A DNA stretch of 64,000 nt from Isoptericola chiayiensis (lineage in GTDB: Bacteria; Actinomycetota; Actinomycetes; Actinomycetales; Cellulomonadaceae): assembly GCF_013149805.1 (NCBI RefSeq), contig NZ_JABEZT010000006.1:1-64000 (forward strand), read 5' to 3'. This document shows, piece by piece, positions 57,984 to 64,000 of the stretch. Under the pieces are notes generated by a model. It was not told the origin of the DNA and searched no databases. It was given only the letters and a program-made list of their open reading frames with translations. Positions within the stretch are counted from its first letter, which is position 1, and each line of letters begins with the position of its first letter. Made by a program: the position numbers and the translations under genes.

Positions 57984-59518
57984 GTCTCGGCACCACCGCC
58001 GCCGTGGCGCTGCACGGCATGGAGGGGCACGTGATCCAGGTCCAGGCCCAGCTGGCCGCCTCCGTCCCAGGATTCACCCTGGTCGGCCTGCCCGACGCCG
58101 CGCTGGCCGAGTCGCGCGACCGCGTGCGCGCCGCCGTGCTGTCGACGGGCATCGAGTGGCCGCACCGCAAGATCACCGTCAACCTGTCGCCCGCGTCGCT
58201 GCGCAAGTCGGGCTCGGCGTTCGACCTCGCTGTCGCCGTGGCGGTGCTCGCCGGGCACCGCGTGCTGCGCGCCTCCGGGCTCGAGGAGGTCGTCCACGTC
58301 GCCGAGCTCGGGCTCGACGGCCGGCTCCAGCCGGTGCGGGGCGTCCTGCCGGCCGTCGCCGCCGCGGTGCGTGCCGGGTACCGCGACGTCGTGGTGGCGG
58401 CGGGTGACGCGCAGGAGGCGGCGCTCGTGCCCGGTGCCCGGGTGCACGGCGCGGTCGACCTCGGCGACGTCGTCCGCCGGCACGGCGGTGCGCTGCGCAC
58501 CGAACAGCGCTCGACGCCCGTGCCGCCGGTGCGCACGGGTGGCGGCCGGTCCCCGGCGGGGGACCTGGTCGACGTGGTCGGGCAGAGCGAGGCACGCCTG
58601 GCCCTCGAGGTGGCGGCCGCCGGGGCGCACCACCTGCTCATGCTCGGGCCGCCGGGCGCGGGCAAGACCATGCTCGCCGCGCGCCTGCCCGGCATCCTGC
58701 CCGACCTGACCGAGCCCGAGGCGGTCGAGGTGACGGCCGTGCACTCGGTCGCCGGCACCTTCGACCCCGGTGGCGGGCTCCTGCGCCGACCGCCCTTCGA
58801 GGACCCGCACCACACCGCCTCGCCGGCGGCGATCGTCGGCGGCGGGACCGGACTCGCGCGCCCCGGCGCGGTGTCGCGGGCGCACCGCGGTGTGCTGTTC
58901 CTCGACGAGGCGCCCGAGTTCGCGCCCCGCGTGCTGCAGACGCTGCGCCAGCCGATCGAGGCCGGCGAGCTCGTGCTGCACCGCAGCGGCGGCGCCACAC
59001 GGTACCCCGCGCGGTTCCAGCTGGTGCTGGCGGCGAACCCGTGCCCGTGCGGCATGGCCACGACGGGTGCCGGCGCGGACTGCAGCTGCACGCCCATGGC
59101 GCGGCGCCGCTACCTCGCGCGGCTGTCCGGCCCGCTGCTGGACCGCGTCGACCTGCAGGTGCACCTGGCGTCCCTGAGCCGCGCCGAACGTGCGCTCGGC
59201 GCGAGCGGGGAGTCGAGCGCCGACGTCGCGGCGCGGGTCCACGGCGCTCGCGGGCGGGCCTGCGAACGCCTGGCGGGTACGCCCTGGCGCACCAACGCCG
59301 AGCTGCCCGGCCCGTGGCTGCGCGAGCACCTGCGGGCCGAACGCGCCGTGCTGGCCGGGGTCGAGCGCCAGCTCGACGCCGGTGAGCTCTCGATGCGCGG
59401 CGCCGACCGGGTCCTGCGTATCGCGTGCACGCTCGCCGACCTGGACGGTCGTGGCGTCCCGGACGCCGACGACGTCGACGCCGCCCGGCTCTTCCGGACG
59501 GGGGACCGCCGTGGATGA
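57980..59518 (+). CDS. comM: YifB/ComM-type Mg-chelatase-like AAA ATPase
   Basis: A 512-residue protein. An N-terminal Lon-like domain (LPDAALAESRDRVRAAVLSTGIEWPHRKITVNLSPASLRKSGSAFDLAVAVAVLAG) is followed by an AAA domain with Walker A LLMLGPPGAGKTMLAARLPGILP near residue 225 and Walker B GVLFLDEAPEFAP. CPCG and DCSC cysteines sit in the zinc-like insert. ComM is a helicase helping branch migration in natural transformation; dprA follows, which supports that. Confidence 0.93.
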   Translation: MSLGTTAAVALHGMEGHVIQVQAQLAASVPGFTLVGLPDAALAESRDRVRAAVLSTGIEWPHRKITVNLSPASLRKSGSAFDLAVAVAVLAGHRVLRASGLEEVVHVAELGLDGRLQPVRGVLPAVAAAVRAGYRDVVVAAGDAQEAALVPGARVHGAVDLGDVVRRHGGALRTEQRSTPVPPVRTGGGRSPAGDLVDVVGQSEARLALEVAAAGAHHLLMLGPPGAGKTMLAARLPGILPDLTEPEAVEVTAVHSVAGTFDPGGGLLRRPPFEDPHHTASPAAIVGGGTGLARPGAVSRAHRGVLFLDEAPEFAPRVLQTLRQPIEAGELVLHRSGGATRYPARFQLVLAANPCPCGMATTGAGADCSCTPMARRRYLARLSGPLLDRVDLQVHLASLSRAERALGASGESSADVAARVHGARGRACERLAGTPWRTNAELPGPWLREHLRAERAVLAGVERQLDAGELSMRGADRVLRIACTLADLDGRGVPDADDVDAARLFRTGDRRG

Positions 59519-60806
59519 GCCCCTGTTCGAGCTGCCGACGGGCCGGCGCGCCGCCGTCGACTTCGACGTCACCGATCCCGTGCTCGCCGCGGCCGCCTGG
59601 AGCCGCCTCGCGGAACCGGGCGACGTCGTCGCCGGCGCTCTCGTGCAGCATCTCGGCGCGACGGAGGCGCTCACCTGGCTGCTGGAGGCGGTGGCCGACC
59701 CGGCACGCGCCCTGCGCAGCGGTCCGGCGGAGCTGGTCCCGCGGAGGGGGACGACCGTGGCGTGCGGCACCGCCGGCGGACCTGCTGACCCTGTGGACCG
59801 CGACGGCGGCACGGGGGCGCTGCGCCGGCTGCGGGACGCCGTCGGGCGATGGGCGCCGCGGCTCGAGACGCTCGACCCGCGTCGCGAGCTGCGCGTCCTG
59901 CACCGCCGCGGCGGCGTGCTCCTGACGCCCGCCGATCCCGGGTGGCCGTCGCGGCTCGCGGACCTGGGGGCCGCCGCCCCGTTCGCCCTGTGGGTCCGCG
60001 GACGCCCGGACGTCGCGTCCTGGTCGTCGCGTGCGGTGTCCGTCGTCGGTGCGCGCGCTGCCACCGCCTACGGAGAACGGGTCACCGAGGACCTGGCCGC
60101 GGGACTCGCCGACGTCGGGTTCACGGTCGTCTCGGGCGGCGCCTACGGCATCGACGCGGCCGCGCACCGCGGGGCGCTCGCGAGCGGCGGGACCACGGCG
60201 GCGGTCCTGGCCGGCGGGGTGGACCGCTACTACCCGCAGGGCAACGACGGGCTGCTGCGACGGACGGTCGAGGCCGGCGGGGCCGTCGTCGCGGAGGTGC
60301 CGCCGGGCTCCGCGCCGTTCCGTCAGCGGTTCCTCGCCCGCAACCGGGTCATCGCCGCCCTGACGGCGGCCACGGTCGTGGTCGAGGCGGCGCAGCGGTC
60401 CGGTGCGCTGTCCACCGCGCGGCGGGCGTCGGAGCTGCTGCGTCCGGTCGGCGCCGTGCCCGGTCCCGTGACGTCGATGACCTCCGCCGGGTGCCACGCC
60501 CTGGTCCGCGACGGCGTCGCGGTCTGCGTGACCGGCGTCGACGACGTGGTCGAGCTCGCCGGTGCGGCCGGGGAAGGTGTCACGGACGCCGGCGCCGACG
60601 ACCGGACGGGCCCGGGCCGGTCGGAGCCCGGCCCGCAGGAGCGCCAGGTCCTCGACGCGCTGCCGGTCCGGTCGGCGACCACCGTGGACTCGCTCGCACG
60701 GACCGCGGGTCTGCCGCCGCGGCGGGTGGTGGCCGCGCTCGGTGCGCTCGAACGGTCCGGTATGGCGGCCCGGGAAGGCGGGCGATGGCGTCGCCGTGCC
60801 CGCTGA
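59511..60806 (+). CDS. dprA: DNA-processing protein DprA
   Basis: A 431-residue protein that loads RecA on incoming single strands. The Rossmann fold shows VSVVGARAATAYGERVTEDLAAGLADVGFTVVSGGAYGIDAAAHRGAL near residues 180-230, then PPGSAPFRQRFLARNRVIAALTAATVVVEA. A C-terminal winged helix follows a Gly/Ala linker (LPVRSATTVDSLARTAGLPPRRVVAALGALERSG). GTG 59511 overlaps comM by eight bases. Confidence 0.94.
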   Translation: MDEPLFELPTGRRAAVDFDVTDPVLAAAAWSRLAEPGDVVAGALVQHLGATEALTWLLEAVADPARALRSGPAELVPRRGTTVACGTAGGPADPVDRDGGTGALRRLRDAVGRWAPRLETLDPRRELRVLHRRGGVLLTPADPGWPSRLADLGAAAPFALWVRGRPDVASWSSRAVSVVGARAATAYGERVTEDLAAGLADVGFTVVSGGAYGIDAAAHRGALASGGTTAAVLAGGVDRYYPQGNDGLLRRTVEAGGAVVAEVPPGSAPFRQRFLARNRVIAALTAATVVVEAAQRSGALSTARRASELLRPVGAVPGPVTSMTSAGCHALVRDGVAVCVTGVDDVVELAGAAGEGVTDAGADDRTGPGRSEPGPQERQVLDALPVRSATTVDSLARTAGLPPRRVVAALGALERSGMAAREGGRWRRRAR

Positions 60807-60885
60807 TCACCGCCGCGTGCCCGGTCCGACGAAACGCCGCGTCACCTGCGACGTCGTCCGGCGACCGAGGGGCACACTGGCCGCG

Positions 60886-61830
60886 ATGACGGCATCGGAC
60901 GTCCCGCCGCTGCCCGCCGCGCTCGCCGACGCGGTGGACGGTTTCTCGCAGCACCTGGCTGCGCGGCGGGGGCACTCGGCCCACACCCGGCGTGCCTACC
61001 GTGCCGATGTCACGGGGATGCTCCGGTACGCCGTGCGGCACGGTGCCTTCACGCTCGACGACGTCACCCTGACGGTGCTGCGCGGCTGGCTGGGGATGCA
61101 GGCCGACCGGGGGCTGGCACGGTCCACGCTCGCACGGCGCAGCGCCGCGGCACGAGCGTTCCTGAGGTGGGCGCACCGCGAGGGCCTGCTGGGCACGGAC
61201 CCCTCGGCGCGGCTGGCCAGTCCGCGGGTCCCGCGCAGCCTGCCCACGGTCCTGTCCGCGGACGCCACGGCCGTGCTGCTGGACACCGCTCGCGGCGCCG
61301 TCGACGATGCCGACCCGGAGCGGCGCCCGGGGGCGCTGCGGGCCTGGGCGGCCGCCGAGCTGCTGTACGGGTCAGGGGTCCGCGTCGGTGAGCTGGTCGC
61401 CTGCGACGTGCCGGCCGTCGACCTCGACGAGCGCTGGGTACGGGTGCTGGGCAAGGGCGACAAGGAGCGGGTGGTGCCCTTCGGCCTCCCCGCGGCGCGG
61501 GCCGTCCGGCGCTGGCTGGACGAGGGGCGCCCACGGCTCGTGCGCGCCGACTCGCCCGGCGCGCTGCTGCTCGGTGATCGGGGAGGTCGCTGGGGGCAGC
61601 GCCAGGTCCGGGAGACCGTGCACCGGTTGGCCGCCGCGGCCGGTGTGGACGACGTGGCCCCGCACGCCCTGCGGCACTCGGCGGCCACGCACCTGCTCGC
61701 CGGCGGGTCCGACCTGCGCACGGTGCAGGAGGTGCTGGGCCACTCCGACCTGGGGACCACCCAGCGGTACACCCACGTGGACGCCGAGCGGCTGCGCAGC
61801 GTGTTCGAGCAGGCGTTCCCGCGCGCCTGA
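60886..61830 (+). CDS. Tyrosine recombinase (XerC-like)
   Basis: A 314-residue recombinase. The N-terminal SAM-like domain (VDGFSQHLAARRGHSAHTRRAYRADVTGMLRYAV) is followed by a catalytic domain with Arg in YGSGVRVGEL, Lys in LGKGDKERVVPFG, HALRHSAATHLLAGG and the LGHSDLGTTQRYTHV motif whose Tyr attacks DNA. Chromosome dimer resolution at dif, with a XerD partner, is the expected role. It always lies near dprA in actinobacteria, so it is not evidence for a mobile element. Confidence 0.92.
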   Translation: MTASDVPPLPAALADAVDGFSQHLAARRGHSAHTRRAYRADVTGMLRYAVRHGAFTLDDVTLTVLRGWLGMQADRGLARSTLARRSAAARAFLRWAHREGLLGTDPSARLASPRVPRSLPTVLSADATAVLLDTARGAVDDADPERRPGALRAWAAAELLYGSGVRVGELVACDVPAVDLDERWVRVLGKGDKERVVPFGLPAARAVRRWLDEGRPRLVRADSPGALLLGDRGGRWGQRQVRETVHRLAAAAGVDDVAPHALRHSAATHLLAGGSDLRTVQEVLGHSDLGTTQRYTHVDAERLRSVFEQAFPRA

Positions 61831-61833
61831 GCG

Positions 61834-61852
61834 GCCCTGAGCGGCTCAGGGC
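61834..61852. terminator. Short bidirectional terminator
   Basis: GCCCTGAG and CTCAGGGC form a perfect 8-bp stem around CGG between converging xer and M23 genes. It includes the M23 stop codon. Confidence 0.65.
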
Positions 61853-62442
61853 ACCGGCAGCAGGACGATCGGCGGTGCTCCGCCGAGCAGCGCCATCGGG
61901 TCGAGGTAGGCCTCCCCGCGCCGCACGCCCCAGTGCAGGCAGTGCTCGGGGGCGCAGTGGGACACCGTCGCGTCGTCGTCGACGTGCCCGACGACGTCGC
62001 CGCGCGACACCGTCGAGCCGACCGGCGCCGAGGGGAGCACGGGCTCGAGCGTGGACCGCAGCGCGCCGTGGTCGACCACCACGACCGGTCGCCCGCCCAC
62101 GGGGCCGGCGAAGGTGATCGTGCCCGACGCGGGCGCTGCGACGACGGCGCCGGCCGCGACGGCCAGGTCGACCCCGCGGTGGCCGGGCAGCCACCGTCGT
62201 GCGGGTGGGTCGAAGGGCGCGACGAGGGCGCCCGGGACCGGTGCCGCCCATCCGGGACGGGGGGTCGACGTCGGGTCGGTCGCGCCGTCGACAGTGACGC
62301 CGACGTCGGTGCCGGCGGCCAGGACCGTGGTCGGCGGGGACAAGGTCAGCAGCGCGAGGACGGCGGCCGCCACGACCGCCCGCGACCGGTGACGGGTACG
62401 ACGGGCGCGACGGGCTGGTCCAGGGGTCCGTACGGTGTCCAT
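61846..62442 (-). CDS. M23 family metallopeptidase
   Basis: A 198-residue secreted peptidase with an Arg-rich start and a signal segment ([21 protein letters not shown]). The LytM fold shows [39 protein letters not shown] and a [19 protein letters not shown] end; the HRGVD and HWG residues bind zinc. The middle is short, so no extra binding domain is present. It probably cuts peptidoglycan cross-links. ATG 62442 gives a normal signal peptide. Confidence 0.87.
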   Translation of the reverse strand: MDTVRTPGPARRARRTRHRSRAVVAAAVLALLTLSPPTTVLAAGTDVGVTVDGATDPTSTPRPGWAAPVPGALVAPFDPPARRWLPGHRGVDLAVAAGAVVAAPASGTITFAGPVGGRPVVVVDHGALRSTLEPVLPSAPVGSTVSRGDVVGHVDDDATVSHCAPEHCLHWGVRRGEAYLDPMALLGGAPPIVLLPVP

Positions 62443-62890
62443 GGAGCCACGCTGGCGTCCGCACCGCGTGCGCGACAGCCGGACGACGGCGGCTGTGGAC
62501 GCCGCCGCCGGGCGCCCGGCTGGGGGTGCGGGACGCCACTGCGGCGGCGGTGCCGCGGTGCGGCGCGGTCGGGTAGACTCGTCGCTGCGACCAGTGCTGT
62601 CCACCTCCCACACGCCGTGCAGGTTCTGTCCTGCCCGGCGGCGCGGGACGGGCAGGGTCGACATCGCGCGTCATGTCCGGCGCTCGGCGGGTCCCGCCCG
62701 TCGTGCCGCTCCGGTGCTGGCAGCGGTCCGTGCGCCACGGCGCGCGGTGCCGGCCCGGATGACGCCAGGGGTGACGGGTCCGATGCCCGGCACCGACAAC
62801 CGAAGCACCGCGACCGCCCGCCCCGCGCGGCGGTCGCCTGATGCGCGCGGGACCGGGAGGATCCCGGACCGCGCGGCGAAAGGACCAGTC
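62443..62890. other. Divergent regulatory gap between M23 and rpsB genes
   Basis: The 448 bases hold no convincing gene. GGTAGACT (TAGACT at 62574-62579) is a plausible -10 for rpsB with a weak -35 about 18 bases upstream. The leader would then be about 300 bases, which is long. It ends in a hairpin next to the rpsB ribosome site. Confidence 0.5.
62844..62875 (+). promoter_or_regulatory. Leader hairpin just upstream of rpsB
   Basis: Arms CGCGCGG (62844-62850) and CCGCGCG (62869-62875) enclose a second perfect stem CCGGGA (62853-62858) and TCCCGG (62862-62867). It ends 15 bases before the ATG, beside GAAAGGA. A role in S2 autoregulation is possible. Confidence 0.5.
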
Positions 62891-63772
62891 ATGGCCGTCG
62901 TGACCATGCGCCAGCTCCTCGAGAGCGGTGTCCACTTCGGACACCAGACCCGCCGTTGGAACCCGAAGATGAAGCGGTTCATCTTCACGGAGCGCAACGG
63001 CATCTACATCGTCGACCTCCAGCAGTCGCTGTCCTACATCGACCGCGCCTACGAGTTCGTCAGCCAGACCGTCGCCCACGGTGGCACGATCCTGTTCGTC
63101 GGCACCAAGAAGCAGGCCCAGGAGCCCGTCGCCGAGCAGGCCTCGCGCGTCGGCATGCCCTACGTGAACCACCGCTGGCTGGGCGGCATGCTCACCAACT
63201 TCACCACGGTGCACAAGCGTCTCCAGCGCCTCAAGGAGCTCGAGGAGATCGACTTCGACGACGTCGCCGGCTCGGGTCTGACCAAGAAGGAGCTGCTCGT
63301 CCTGCGTCGCGAGAAGGACAAGCTCTCGCGCACCCTGGGCGGCATCCGGGACATGGCCAAGACCCCGTCCGCGGTGTGGATCGTCGACACCAACAAGGAG
63401 CACCTCGCCGTCGACGAGGCCCGCAAGCTCGGGATCCCCGTCGTGGCGATCCTGGACACCAACTGCGACCCGGACCTCGTGGACTACGCGATCCCGGGCA
63501 ACGACGACGCGATCCGGTCCGTCACGCTGCTGACCCGCGTGATCGCCGACGCCGTCGCCGAGGGCCTCATGCAGCGCGCCTCCGGCAAGAAGGGCACCTC
63601 GGCCGAGGCCGAGGCCGAGCCGCTGGCCGAGTGGGAGCGCGAGCTGCTGGCCGGTGCCGAGGGCGAGAAGGTCGAGGCCGACGAGGCCGCGGCCGCCCAG
63701 GCGGCCGACGCCGCGCAGCCGACCGCGCCGGCCGAGGACGCCGCCGAGCAGCCCGCCGAGAAGTCCGAGTGA
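62891..63772 (+). CDS. rpsB: 30S ribosomal protein S2
   Basis: A 293-residue S2. [80 protein letters not shown] and [22 protein letters not shown] are standard. The C-terminal 60 residues are Glu/Ala-rich and longer than in E. coli. It is essential for 30S function. ATG 62891 follows AAAGGACC. Confidence 0.98.
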   Translation: MAVVTMRQLLESGVHFGHQTRRWNPKMKRFIFTERNGIYIVDLQQSLSYIDRAYEFVSQTVAHGGTILFVGTKKQAQEPVAEQASRVGMPYVNHRWLGGMLTNFTTVHKRLQRLKELEEIDFDDVAGSGLTKKELLVLRREKDKLSRTLGGIRDMAKTPSAVWIVDTNKEHLAVDEARKLGIPVVAILDTNCDPDLVDYAIPGNDDAIRSVTLLTRVIADAVAEGLMQRASGKKGTSAEAEAEPLAEWERELLAGAEGEKVEADEAAAAQAADAAQPTAPAEDAAEQPAEKSE

Positions 63773-63775
63773 TCC

Positions 63776-63809
63776 GGTGGCGGACCGGCCCGCGCCGGTC
63801 CGCCACCGT
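63776..63809 (+). terminator. Hairpin between rpsB and tsf
   Basis: A perfect 14-bp stem, arms 63776-63789 and 63796-63809, with a CCCGCG loop. It begins three bases after the rpsB stop. It may be a partial terminator setting the S2 to EF-Ts ratio. Confidence 0.75.
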
Positions 63810-63850
63810 CCATCGCACACCGACAGACCAGCACGGAGGACATCACCCCC

Positions 63851-64000
63851 ATGGCGAACTACACCGCCGCTGACATCAAGGCGCTGCGCGAGCGCACCGG
63901 CGCCGGCATGCTCGACGTCAAGAAGGCGCTCGACGAGGCCGAGGGCAACACCGACCAGGCCATCGAGATCATCCGCAAGAAGGGCCTGGCCAAGGCGGCC
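63851..64000 (+). CDS. tsf: Elongation factor Ts, partial (5' end)
   Basis: The first 50 codons are visible before the window ends: [49 protein letters not shown] is the N-terminal UBA-like domain that binds EF-Tu. EF-Ts exchanges GDP for GTP on EF-Tu. ATG 63851 follows GGAGGA. The rpsB-tsf order is standard. Confidence 0.97.
   Translation, partial: MANYTAADIKALRERTGAGMLDVKKALDEAEGNTDQAIEIIRKKGLAKAA

Noticed and set aside
60886-61830. Phage or island integrase
   Set aside because: Position after dprA and motifs fit the housekeeping XerC type; no element boundaries or cargo nearby.

Overview
The window is very GC-rich (47 of 60 bases counted at 7801-7860), with GTG starts, 4-base start/stop overlaps, F420-type enzymes, a conserved DUF2469/DUF4233/DUF6318 gene set and an ileS T-box. 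Together these point to an actinobacterium, most likely Micrococcales close to Promicromonosporaceae/Cellulomonadaceae. The genus is inference; no rRNA is present. No tRNA, rRNA, CRISPR array, transposase or integrase was seen.

Layout. 1-2722: secreted/lipoprotein genes, a 20-bp tandem array, and two envelope-type genes at the end of a minus-strand operon. 2736-6435: a glutathionyl-hydroquinone-reductase-like gene, an HhH-GPD gene, and a low-GC (29 of 60 bases at 4681-4740) AIPR-family phage-defence gene. The AIPR gene sits in an island that has split the HhH-GPD gene: a dead 5' remnant remains at 6328-6435, while the island supplies a divergent replacement 5' end and ribosome site that restore the gene. 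6496-10484: DoxX-like protein, a deazaflavin (F420)-type reductase, and a three-gene ABC importer of the proposed F420-0 type with a structured leader. 10813-23331: a sulfite-oxidase-like molybdoenzyme, a MocR regulator, and a long operon that reads as reductive pyrimidine catabolism: beta-ureidopropionase-like nitrilase, dihydropyrimidinase, F420-type LLM oxidoreductase, NMT1-type ABC importer, class III aminotransferase and a YdfG-like SDR. 23455-29276: MFS exporter, mycothiol-linked DinB-like protein, T-box and ileS.

29444-40768: folC, then about 9 kb of accessory genes (IdeR-boxed siderophore importer, PTS-type dihydroxyacetone kinase dhaKLM, TetR plus multidrug MFS), then DUF4233 and ndk. 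folC, DUF4233 and ndk are normally adjacent, so the accessory block interrupts a core cluster. 40928-51413: smc, a small membrane protein, ftsY, amtB-glnK-glnD (GlnD without ACT domains), ffh. 51434-64000: amidohydrolase, rpsP-khpA-rimM-trmD-rplS, lepB-rnhB-DUF2469-yraN-comM-dprA-xer, an M23 peptidase, rpsB and the start of tsf. This last block is an ordinary core actinobacterial gene order with strong hairpins between transcription units.

Most novel signals: the self-repairing AIPR island in the HhH-GPD gene; the F420-linked pyrimidine pathway together with an F420-0 importer; 19-20-bp periodic intergenic repeats at three loci; a symmetric 42-bp operator over a leaderless TetR promoter; and an ACT-less GlnD.
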